DNA of 64,000 nt, taken from Microcoleus asticus IPMA8 (GTDB taxonomy: Bacteria; Cyanobacteriota; Cyanobacteriia; Cyanobacteriales; Microcoleaceae). A program made the translations under genes and the position numbers. Below the pieces are notes generated by a model. That model was not told the DNA's origin and did no database searches. It saw only the letters and a list, made by a program, of their open reading frames with translations. The DNA lies in NCBI RefSeq assembly GCF_013179805.1, contig NZ_SRRZ01000002.1, forward strand, positions 1-64,000, written 5' to 3'. Of the stretch, positions 16,952-24,047 are shown piece by piece. How positions within the stretch are numbered: position 1 is the first letter of the stretch; every line of letters begins with the position of its first letter.

Positions 16952-17905
16952 ATGGCAAATCTGAAAACTATTCGCGATCGCATTAAGTCGGTCAAGAACA
17001 CTAAAAAGATTACAGAAGCAATGCGCTTGGTGGCCGCTGCAAAGGTGCGCCGCGCTCAAGAACAGGTGACTGCAACTCGGCCTTTTGCCGATCGGCTGGC
17101 AGAGGTATTGTACGGTTTGGCGGAACGCTTGCAGTTTGAAAACCTGGATTCGCCCCTGCTGAAAAAACGCGAAGTGCGATCGGTGGGACTGTTGGTAGTT
17201 TCGGGCGATCGGGGTTTGTGCGGCGGCTACAACAGCAACATCATCAGATACGCCGAAAATCGCGCTAAGGAAATCAAAGCTGAAGGCTTGGACTACAAAT
17301 ACGTGTTGGTAGGACGCAAAGCTACTCAGTATTTCCAGCGTCGCGAACAGCCGATTGATGCTACTTACGCTAACTTGGAACAAATTCCCACAGCACCGGA
17401 AGCGGCGCAAATTGCTGACGAATTGCTTTCTTTGTTCCTGTCGGGAACTGTTGACAGAGTTGAGCTAATTTACACCAAGTTTGTGTCGTTAATTAGTTCG
17501 CGTCCGGTAATTCAAACTTTGCTGCCCCTCGACCCCCAAGGTTTTGAAGTGCAAGACGATGAAATCTTCCGCTTGACTAGCAAAGGCGGAGAGTTTCAAG
17601 TATCGCGCGAAAAGGTTTCTGCACCTACTAAGAAGAGTTTGCCCCGCGACATGATTTTTGAGCAAGATCCGGCGCAAATTCTGGATGCTCTTCTGCCCTT
17701 GTATTTGAACAACCAATTGCTGCGGGCTTTGCAAGAGTCTGCTGCTAGCGAGTTGGCGGCGCGGATGACGGCGATGAACAATGCTAGTGAGAATGCTAGC
17801 GATTTGATCGGTAGTTTGACGCTGACTTATAACAAGGCGCGGCAAGCGGCAATTACTCAGGAAATCCTGGAAGTTTGCGGCGGTGCAGAGGCTTTGAACG
17901 GTTAG
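16952..17905 (+). CDS. atpC: ATP synthase F1 subunit gamma
   Basis: A 317-residue central-stalk subunit. It opens MANLKTIRDRIKSVKNTKKI and ends TYNKARQAAITQEILEVCGG, both diagnostic. GDRGLCGGYN is present. Length slightly exceeds non-photosynthetic bacteria because of the insertion typical of cyanobacterial gamma (about residues 195-230), but the redox-active cysteine pair of chloroplast gamma is absent as expected. atpC is the cyanobacterial symbol (atpG in E. coli style). beta and epsilon are encoded elsewhere, as usual in cyanobacteria. Confidence 0.97.
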   Translation: MANLKTIRDRIKSVKNTKKITEAMRLVAAAKVRRAQEQVTATRPFADRLAEVLYGLAERLQFENLDSPLLKKREVRSVGLLVVSGDRGLCGGYNSNIIRYAENRAKEIKAEGLDYKYVLVGRKATQYFQRREQPIDATYANLEQIPTAPEAAQIADELLSLFLSGTVDRVELIYTKFVSLISSRPVIQTLLPLDPQGFEVQDDEIFRLTSKGGEFQVSREKVSAPTKKSLPRDMIFEQDPAQILDALLPLYLNNQLLRALQESAASELAARMTAMNNASENASDLIGSLTLTYNKARQAAITQEILEVCGGAEALNG

Positions 17906-17906
17906 G

Positions 17907-18422
17907 TTAGGGTTGACAATTTGTTGATTTTATGGTATGCGTCTGAGGGAACTCAGGCGCTTTTTTTTGAAGCAACTGAGGATACGGCAATGCCGTTTCC
18001 CTACCCAAAATAATCAATCTTCCTCGCTCGGATGTAACCATCACCGATTTAATTGTAGGGAAACGGCACTGCCGTGTCCTGACTGTGGGTAATATAAATT
18101 CCGAAGCCACAGAATTTTGGATTAGACTATCTATCTTCCCGCGTTCCTCTAACCACCGCTGAAATGACTTCTGATTTTCTCCAGATGGTTTACCGAGAAT
18201 GATATTTTTGATGCTAATGTCTTCGTCAATATCCGGCCAGTGGATTCCTTCATTTCCACCAATAAATCGCCAATTATTGCGATCGTTTGGTGTGCTGTGC
18301 AATAGCCGAGGATACCAAACTAAAGGAACAGAAATAGTACGACAATCGGATAGATCGACTGTTAGCGTGTCGTCTGTAACAACTACTTTTTGTGCTTGGG
18401 GGATTTCTAGCAACTCAACCAT
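17907..18422 (-). CDS. DUF2442 protein with a repeat-encoded tail
   Basis: Starting at the ATG at 18422 (MVELLEIPQAQKVVVTDDTL) the first about 98 residues form a typical DUF2442 protein, with TISVPLVWYPRL, GIHWPDIDEDIS and GKPSGENQKSFQRWLEERGK. DUF2442 proteins are small and often pair with DUF4160 in toxin-antitoxin-like loci; here no partner is visible. The last about 70 residues are translated from the MITE copy at 17979-18080 and beyond, reading past the usual end. The long open frame upstream of the Met is unlikely to be translated. Confidence 0.7.
   Translation of the reverse strand: MVELLEIPQAQKVVVTDDTLTVDLSDCRTISVPLVWYPRLLHSTPNDRNNWRFIGGNEGIHWPDIDEDISIKNIILGKPSGENQKSFQRWLEERGKIDSLIQNSVASEFILPTVRTRQCRFPTIKSVMVTSERGRLIILGRETALPYPQLLQKKAPEFPQTHTIKSTNCQP
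17939..17968 (+). terminator. Rho-independent terminator of the ATP synthase operon
   Basis: A 9-bp stem GCGTCTGAG/CTCAGGCGC (one G-T pair) with a GGAA loop is followed by eight T, 34 bases after the atpC stop. Confidence 0.88.
17979..18080. mobile_element. MITE-like element, copy B
   Basis: About 102 bp with imperfect terminal inverted repeats (AGGATACGGCAATGCCG at left; CGGCACTGCCGTGTCCT at right). It is closely related over its length to 7931-8038. It sits inside the 3' end of the leftward DUF2442 reading frame. Confidence 0.75.
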
Positions 18423-18485
18423 TAAAAAAGTTATTATTTCAGGATATGTGGCAAGATTACCAAGATTAAAGGAAAGGGAGGAAAA

Positions 18486-18860
18486 ATGGCAAAAAAAATC
18501 TGGATTGTCTACAAAACCGAAAGCATGAGTGCTCCCGGCTGGGAAAAACGTCAGCTTATGCCGAGGGGCGGTCTCACTAATATACTTTGGGAAAATTGGA
18601 CTTGGGAAGAAAACCCTGAAATTCCTCAAGTAGGCGACAAAACCCGCGATTATGAAAATCTATCTGACCCCGGTAATGGAGTCACCCACGGAAAAGATGG
18701 AGATTGGGTAGTTACTCGCGTTCAGCAGTTTTTTGCTTCCGATACTGAGGAGCGAATTGTGGTGTGTTACTGTTCTTACCAACCTGTTACATCTGATTGG
18801 GAAGCGCTACAACAAAGCGAGTCTGTCAATCAGATGCTAGCAACTGTCGAGCAATATTGA
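18486..18860 (+). CDS. Small hypothetical protein
   Basis: A 124-residue soluble protein (MAKKIWIVYKTESMSAPGWE). A strong GGGAGG site precedes the ATG. It is rich in Trp and Glu, and ends SVNQMLATVEQY. I recognise no domain. It is divergent from the DUF2442 gene, 63 bases apart, so they may share a promoter region. Confidence 0.6.
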   Translation: MAKKIWIVYKTESMSAPGWEKRQLMPRGGLTNILWENWTWEENPEIPQVGDKTRDYENLSDPGNGVTHGKDGDWVVTRVQQFFASDTEERIVVCYCSYQPVTSDWEALQQSESVNQMLATVEQY

Positions 18861-18889
18861 GTGGATAATTAGTTCCTAAAAGCGATCGA

Positions 18890-19102
18890 CTATTCCTGCA
18901 CAATCTCATACAAATCTTCGATCGACAAATCAAAAGTCCTCGCCAACTTGTGCAAGGCTGTCACGTCAACTGTTGCTAATCCGGGCGATCGGGCATAGGT
19001 TCTGAGCGTGCTGTAGACTACTCCCGATCGCTCTGAAACTTCTTTCAACGTCCAGCCCTTCTCAGCAGCAAACTCTCGAACCCGCAATCTAATTAAGCCC
19101 AT
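18890..19102 (-). CDS. XRE-family HTH regulator, copy 1
   Basis: A 70-residue protein that is almost entirely one Cro/CI-type helix-turn-helix: RVREFAAEKGWTLKEVSERS, then GVVYSTLRTYAR and ALHKLARTFDLSIEDL. Small proteins of this kind act as repressors, often of toxin-antitoxin genes. It is closely similar to the gene at 19160-19372 and lies 57 bases downstream of it on the same strand. Confidence 0.85.
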   Translation of the reverse strand: MGLIRLRVREFAAEKGWTLKEVSERSGVVYSTLRTYARSPGLATVDVTALHKLARTFDLSIEDLYEIVQE

Positions 19103-19159
19103 AAGCTCTTGAGATGTGATTGATATAAGTCATGCGATTGTACTGTAAAAAGCGATCGA

Positions 19160-19372
19160 CTACTCTTTGACGACCTCAACTAAATCTTCCACCATCACGT
19201 CAAAAGTACGTGCCAACTTCAGCAGACAAGTAAAATCAACCATTGCCATTCCCGGAGAACGTGAATAGGTGGTGAGTGTGCTGTAGATGACTCCCGATCG
19301 CTCAGAAACCTCTTTGATCGTCCAGCCTTTCTCAGCAGCAAATTCTTTAACCCGCAATCTAATTAAACCCAT
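19160..19372 (-). CDS. XRE-family HTH regulator, copy 2
   Basis: About 70 residues (MGLIRLRVKEFAAEKGWTIK, VSERSGVIYSTLTTYSR, LLKLARTFDVMVEDL). The ATG at 19372 is preferred over a TTG six bases upstream. It shares most positions with copy 1, differing mainly in the recognition-helix region (TLTTYSRSPGMAM versus TLRTYARSPGLAT) and the tail. A tandem duplication is the simplest origin. Confidence 0.85.
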   Translation of the reverse strand: MGLIRLRVKEFAAEKGWTIKEVSERSGVIYSTLTTYSRSPGMAMVDFTCLLKLARTFDVMVEDLVEVVKE

Positions 19373-19516
19373 TGACAAAAAACTAGATTTAGTTTTTAAT
19401 AAAAATATCGTAAAAAGCGATCGCCCCCAGGTCTGGAAAACTAAAAAGCGATCGCCTATCCAAATTCAATCCCTTTACAAAAGTTTGTACTCTTTACAAA
19501 GGATTTGCTTAACATC

Positions 19517-19960
19517 ATGTTAACAAAATTTTCGCGAAAATCAACCCCCAGACACAGATTGAGCCGGTTTGTGACAAAAGAGGCGATCGCGCGGCTGCTG
19601 AAAATCAAGGTAGAACAAATATATCGCTTCGAGTGCTGGGCGCATATCCTGTACGTGCACGCCAAAGGGATGAGTCGGTTTGTGAGTTATGCCGACTTTC
19701 CGCCTGTTTTGGGAGTGGAATTGCCCTCTGGTTTAGATTTTGGTTATTGGAAGCGCCGGATAGCGAGTCAGAAAGAGAGACACGCGCCGGATTTTTGGGT
19801 GGATTTCTATGCGGATAGATTTCAGAAAGCTGTTTGTGTTTCTGAATTGTTGGAGTGGGGGGAAATGGTGGGGGTGATTAAATTGATGTTAAGTGCGATC
19901 GCCCTGGAGTCGCTGCGAAAGGTTTATGCACAAGAGAAATCTCTGCTGGAAAATTTCTAA
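19517..19960 (+). CDS. Hypothetical protein with HTH-like N terminus
   Basis: About 147 residues from the ATG at 19517 (MLTKFSRKSTPRHRLSRFVT). The segment FVTKEAIARLLKIKVEQIYR reads like a helix-turn-helix, and the rest (VSYADFPPVLGVE, FWVDFYADRFQKA) is unfamiliar. It may be a cyanobacterial regulator; I cannot name a family. Two HIP1 sites lie just upstream (19425-19455). Confidence 0.55.
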   Translation: MLTKFSRKSTPRHRLSRFVTKEAIARLLKIKVEQIYRFECWAHILYVHAKGMSRFVSYADFPPVLGVELPSGLDFGYWKRRIASQKERHAPDFWVDFYADRFQKAVCVSELLEWGEMVGVIKLMLSAIALESLRKVYAQEKSLLENF

Positions 19961-20034
19961 GAAGAGCGATCGACTAAAAATAGCGGTCAAGAGTCGTAAA
20001 ATATTGATTGAAAACAGGTAAAGGAAGAAGAACA

Positions 20035-20304
20035 ATGACAACCGAACGCTGGAACGATGAAATGGTGGATGATTTGGCTTCTACTGTAGAGCAAACGACT
20101 CGGAATGTCGATATGCTTGTAGGTGCTGTCAATGCTCTTTTAGAAAGAGACTCGCGGCGGGATGAAGAAACGCGGCGGCGGGATGAAGAAATGCGGCGGC
20201 GGGATGAGGATTTTCAACAGTACAAAATAGAAAACGACCAACGATTTAATATTTTGCTCGAAGAAGTCAGATTTTTAATCAGAAAACTGGGAGAGAATCA
20301 ATGA
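20035..20304 (+). CDS. Small coiled-coil protein with RRDEE repeats
   Basis: About 89 residues from the ATG at 20035, which has AAGGAAGAAG upstream. It contains three near-identical DNA repeats (CGGCGGGATGAAGAAA type) giving RRDEETRRRDEEMRRRDEDF, within a continuous predicted coiled coil. Similar small coiled-coil proteins of unknown role are frequent in cyanobacteria. The repeat number probably varies among strains. Confidence 0.6.
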   Translation: MTTERWNDEMVDDLASTVEQTTRNVDMLVGAVNALLERDSRRDEETRRRDEEMRRRDEDFQQYKIENDQRFNILLEEVRFLIRKLGENQ

Positions 20305-20483
20305 TAGACTAGCAAGAAAAATTTAAAATCTATTCTTTTCTTCAAAAGCGGCTAATATGTAGCGTCCCTGCGTAAGTCCTGTTTATGTGGCTACAGATAC
20401 AAGTTGGTTTTTTTAGCAGAGCAAGCTAGACTTTGAGAGATAAAATTTTTTCCATGCGCTTCCCCTCGATCGCAGTTAACCCC

Positions 20484-20714
20484 ATGAGTAACCTTTCAAA
20501 CATCCCAGGCGGAGGCGATTTACCCGATCGCTATCGGAATGTAGGAGAACAAATCCAGGTATTCTTCGATTTTGCAGAAAACAATCCCGATCGCGCTGTT
20601 CCTTTTTTCGTCAACATCTGGCAAACTCAAGCATCACTAACCACGCGGGCTCTAGCGCTACAAGGCTTAGGCGTGGCTGCAAAACACTATGATGTTGTAG
20701 AGAGTTATGAGTGA
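20484..20714 (+). CDS. Small conserved cyanobacterial hypothetical protein
   Basis: About 76 residues from ATG 20484 (MSNLSNIPGGGDLPDRYRNV, then FFDFAENNPDRAVPFFVNIW). It is soluble with no domain I can name. An ATG in the same frame lies 30 bases upstream (20454) but the chosen start gives a protein beginning directly with the conserved-looking part. Confidence 0.5.
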   Translation: MSNLSNIPGGGDLPDRYRNVGEQIQVFFDFAENNPDRAVPFFVNIWQTQASLTTRALALQGLGVAAKHYDVVESYE

Positions 20715-20954
20715 TTTTTCAGGCATCCAACCAACAGAGGGCGATCGCGGGAATTACAGGCTAAGTCCGCTCAGTCTGCGGTTATGCGTTTGGTGGGGTT
20801 CCCGCCGTCGGAGTCAAAGTAGGCTTTGATTGAGTTGCCTGATTATGTTTTTAGTCAATTTTATTAGGTGCGATCGCGCAGTTTTAGGGAAGATAATCAA
20901 ATTGTGGTTTATATCTTACCTAAAAAGTTTTATTTCAATTAGTTGGAGCTATTT
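20715..20954. other. Intergenic boundary of an AT-rich accessory segment
   Basis: No gene is visible. Base composition shifts here from moderately GC-rich to AT-rich sequence that continues through the nuclease gene. Confidence 0.4.
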
Positions 20955-22223
20955 ATGATGTCTTTTTGGTTCTTATACGACAATCCCGAAAAATCAGAAA
21001 AGGACAACTTAGACAAGGAAATCAAGTTTTTATTAGATTCAAAAAGATTTTCTTGGGAAAAAATTTATCTATTTTCTGCTTTTGTTACTAATGATGGGGT
21101 GGGACAAGTAAAAAAGATTCTTGAACACCGTTCTTTACATGAAAATACGGAAGTTGTGATTGCTATCGGAACAAAAACTTGTTTTAATAAACCTAGTGAT
21201 ATTCAAGAAATATTAAGTTTATCAAAATCCCAGAAAATCAAAACTGAATTTGTTAGTTTTATATGCCCGAAAACTATTAATGATGAATCTTATATCAATG
21301 AGAATTTTCATATCAAAGCCTATTGTTTTTTAGGTAGTATGAAAGGGAAAGGTTCTAAGATAGGTTTTTCGATCATAGGGTCATCTAACCTAACCAAGGC
21401 AGGTCTTGAAGGTAAGGGAGAATTATGTATTAGTATCCAAAACTTAAATTTAACAAAAGAATTGATTGATCGTTTGTCAAATAAATATATTAGTAAATCG
21501 CCTCCGTGGGATGAAGAAAAAATTAAGGAGTATGAAAGACAATATAATGAAAAACACTCTCGTAAAGATCAAAATGAAGTTCTCCCACAGTCTCAAGAAA
21601 ATTCTACGCCTGTAAATCAAGATCAACAACCCATACCAAACAGACCAGATGGTAAATTCATTAAACTAGGTGTCCTGACTGATAGTGTTCTTCGTGCCAA
21701 GGCAACTAATCTCACTAATGATAGTAAGAATATACATTGTTTTCACTCGTCACACAAAACTATAGAGCAAGCGAAAGTGGATTTTCTCAAAGGTTCTTTA
21801 TGCCTCTTATTAACAGAAAACAAGGAATACCAAATTGTTGAAATCATGCCTTACCTTTCCGATCAAGAAAACACAGAAGGATGTTTTGTAAGATATAAAA
21901 AAAATGTAACTTATGAGCTTTCTGAGGATATTGGTGAAATTCTTGAAAAGAAAGAAGAGTATGAAAAGATAAAAATAGCTGAGGAAAAGTATAAGGAATA
22001 TAGAGAAAGGAATCAATACCCTAAATTAGAGTATGCAACTCTAAAGGATTTTGAAGAAAAAGTTAAGGAATATCAGGAAATGCTCCAAGATGATAAGTAT
22101 AAAAAAGGGCTAGAAAAAGCTAAGAAGATGAAATCACAAATTGACATACTATTAAACGAAATAGAAGAAATTGATCCCATCATTTTAAAGAAAAAGCTAA
22201 AAGAAATCAGCGACTCCATTTAA
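20955..22223 (+). CDS. PLD-superfamily (HKD-type) nuclease-like protein
   Basis: About 422 residues from ATG 20955 (GGAG 9 bases upstream; an in-frame TTG at 20943 is less likely). Residues about 1-175 resemble PLD-type nucleases: an N-terminal strand/helix pattern (IYLFSAFVTNDGVGQVKKIL), then HIKAYCF and IGSSNLTKAGLEGKGEL, the HxK...N...E active-site arrangement seen in restriction enzymes such as BfiI and NgoFVII relatives. The second half has an unfamiliar beta-rich segment and a long Lys/Glu coiled coil. The gene is much more AT-rich than its neighbours, suggesting recent transfer. A defence role is an inference. Confidence 0.65.
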   Translation: MMSFWFLYDNPEKSEKDNLDKEIKFLLDSKRFSWEKIYLFSAFVTNDGVGQVKKILEHRSLHENTEVVIAIGTKTCFNKPSDIQEILSLSKSQKIKTEFVSFICPKTINDESYINENFHIKAYCFLGSMKGKGSKIGFSIIGSSNLTKAGLEGKGELCISIQNLNLTKELIDRLSNKYISKSPPWDEEKIKEYERQYNEKHSRKDQNEVLPQSQENSTPVNQDQQPIPNRPDGKFIKLGVLTDSVLRAKATNLTNDSKNIHCFHSSHKTIEQAKVDFLKGSLCLLLTENKEYQIVEIMPYLSDQENTEGCFVRYKKNVTYELSEDIGEILEKKEEYEKIKIAEEKYKEYRERNQYPKLEYATLKDFEEKVKEYQEMLQDDKYKKGLEKAKKMKSQIDILLNEIEEIDPIILKKKLKEISDSI

Positions 22224-22389
22224 TGTGCCATCATTGTGTTCTCAATACCAACTTAATTTTACAATAGTTATGGGATAAAATCATCGTCTTTACCGGCCAT
22301 AATAGTAATAGCAGGCTTCTTGCAAAAGTGCCATTAGTTGTCAGAAAATAAAAGGCAATTTATTGTTTCAGAGTTTATAGTTATCTTAA

Positions 22390-22524
22390 GTCTTTGCTAA
22401 AATTTTAAGTAACTTCTTTGCTGGTAAGCCTGTAAGATGCCATATTGAAGGAACTAGAGATAGTGTTAGTATTAGGGTAATAGTAGAACCTGATGGGAGA
22501 GGAATCATTGTATTGACTAAGTGA
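22390..22524 (+). pseudogene. C-terminal relic of a polymorphic-toxin-like protein
   Basis: An open stretch between stops reads AKILSNFFAGKPVRCHIEGT, then SVSIRVIVEPDGRGIIVLTK. The GKPVR...VRVIVEPDGRGII pattern resembles the end of secreted nuclease toxins of bacteria (EndoU/RHS tip type). There is no start codon and no upstream body, so it is a fragment. It sits directly before another toxin-like gene, suggesting remains of a toxin-tip cassette array. Family assignment is tentative. Confidence 0.4.
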
Positions 22525-22598
22525 GAAACCCGGTTCCTTTTCTCAAGTGGCTTGGCTCATAATGTGCGATAATTCACCAAAATTTTAAATAACCAAAA

Positions 22599-23036
22599 AT
22601 GGTGAATAACGGGACTAACCAAACCCCTAAGCAAAATTCGGCTAATTGTGGCAGTATTGATGAATCAGAAAGAGCTTTTGGTGCAACCGAAAGAGCGATT
22701 GCTGAATTTCTGGAAAGAGAGGGAAAGAATGTTAAAGCCTTGGTGGAAAAAACCGATGGAGGTAGAAATCCCGATGCTGAGGTAGATGGAAAATTCACTG
22801 AATTCAAAAGTCTGGATGCCGGTGCTACAAGCGCTACAGTAAAAAATCAGATCAACAACTCGATTAGACGAGGGGGACAAGCTAGGGATATAATTATAGA
22901 TGCTAGAGCGTCTGGGTTGATAGAAGCTGAGGCTGAACGAGGTTTGCAGAGGGCGAAAAATATTACACGCGGAAAAATTGATAGCGTCCGAATTATTGGC
23001 GATATCTATGACATCACTTTTACTGAGTTTCAATAA
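22599..23036 (+). CDS. Orphan CdiA-CT-like toxin domain (putative tRNase)
   Basis: A 145-residue protein. The stretch RAFGATERAIAEFLEREGKN, then NPDAEVDGKFTEFKSLD and AGATSATVKNQINNSIRRGG with ARDIIIDARASGL resembles the C-terminal nuclease domain of contact-dependent inhibition proteins (CdiA tRNA nuclease type; Asp, Glu and Lys of a PD-(D/E)xK-like core in DAEVDGKFTEFKS). No CdiA body, signal peptide or delivery domain is present; the protein begins MVNNGTNQ, near where VENN-like junctions occur in CDI systems. It therefore looks like an orphan toxin cassette. A probable immunity gene follows after 11 bases. Confidence 0.65.
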   Translation: MVNNGTNQTPKQNSANCGSIDESERAFGATERAIAEFLEREGKNVKALVEKTDGGRNPDAEVDGKFTEFKSLDAGATSATVKNQINNSIRRGGQARDIIIDARASGLIEAEAERGLQRAKNITRGKIDSVRIIGDIYDITFTEFQ

Positions 23037-23047
23037 AGGAGGTTTTT

Positions 23048-23431
23048 ATGTCTCGCACACTAGATATTTTTGTAGACTTTCCACAGGACATCGAACATTT
23101 AATCAAAGAATTAGAGTTTATATTGGCTCTTAAATTAGAGCTGGTTTCTGATGGCATTGACCACTGGTATGAGTTTCGTGACTCAACAATCACTCTTACA
23201 GTAGGAAAGCATGATTTTGAAAATGATAAAGAGCTCACATTTGAAGAATACCCTTACAACCTATCAATCAGAGCGCTGAACATCTCGAATGAACTTGATA
23301 GAAAAAAGTGGCGCGATGAGTTTGCTAGTTATGTTCTCCACAAGTTGAAAACTACCGAAAGGTATCGTTTAATGCTGGTGGATGACTTACAAGTGAAGTT
23401 AGAGGAGTTTGCGCCATTGGTGAAGGTTTGA
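23048..23431 (+). CDS. Probable immunity protein of the CdiA-CT-like toxin
   Basis: A 127-residue acidic soluble protein (MSRTLDIFVDFPQDIEHLIK; DRKKWRDEFASYVLHKLKTT). An excellent AAAGGAGG site lies 6 bases before the ATG. I recognise no family with certainty, but its size, position right after the toxin and independent strong ribosome site fit an immunity gene that must be made in excess. Confidence 0.55.
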   Translation: MSRTLDIFVDFPQDIEHLIKELEFILALKLELVSDGIDHWYEFRDSTITLTVGKHDFENDKELTFEEYPYNLSIRALNISNELDRKKWRDEFASYVLHKLKTTERYRLMLVDDLQVKLEEFAPLVKV

Positions 23432-23480
23432 TCGAACATCATACAGGCAAGTTCTGAAACCGATTTGTAAAAACGAGGAA

Positions 23481-24047
23481 ATGACTATGGTCACTGCTAC
23501 TGCCGCACAGAAGCATTTTACTCTAAAAGAGTTCATGGCTCATCCCCCCGACCAGATGGAATGGGTGGACGGACAACTCGTGGAGAAAAATGGAGCCACG
23601 CTCAAGCATGGTAAAATTCAATCAAGCCTGGGTTGTGCTTGGGCAAATTACATGATTTCCAGCAAATAAGGAGGAGAAGTTTATATTTCACCACCTTGCC
23701 ACACTAAGCAACAAATTCGCCGCCCCGATGTCGCTTATCTCACACCAGAATTAGTTGCACAATTTGGCAATCTTGCCACTTTACCCCAAAGTTTTCCGTT
23801 AATTGCCGAAATAGTTTCACCCACCGATATCGTTGAAGATGTTTTTCTCAAAGCACAGGAATATTTAGAATCTAGCTGTCAGGAAGTCTGGTTAGTTTTT
23901 CCCGAAAGTCGTTTAATATCCGTGATGACTCAAAATCAAATATTGACATTTAGATCCGGCGATACCGCCCGCACTCAACAAATCCTGGTCGGTTTTAGCA
24001 TCGAGGTCGATCGATTGCTAGGGCGTCGGTACAGTATTAGAAGTTGA
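23481..24047 (+). pseudogene. Uma2-family (DUF820) endonuclease-like gene, broken by nonsense codon and IS insertion
   Basis: Codons 1-62 read MVTATAAQKHFTLKEFMAHP to NYMISSK, then TAA at 23667-23669. In the same frame the protein continues GGEVYISPPCHTKQQIRRPD, VAYLTPELVAQFGNLATLPQ to FSIEVDRLL. The intact paralogue at 27270-27809 has a Gln (CAA) at the equivalent of the TAA, so a C-to-T change is the likely cause. At its last codons an IS element is inserted; removing the element restores LLA-stop, identical to the ending of the paralogue. Active-site Asp and the LIAEIVSP motif are kept. Confidence 0.85.

Noticed and set aside
9282..23669. Stop-codon recoding (TAA as Gln) in hicA and the Uma2 gene
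   Set aside because: All intact genes here use TAA as a normal stop; two decaying accessory genes are better explained by nonsense mutation.
24021..24047. Natural C terminus GRRYSIRS of the Uma2 gene
   Set aside because: These codons belong to the inverted repeat of the IS; the original end is LLA-stop as shown by joining the flanks.
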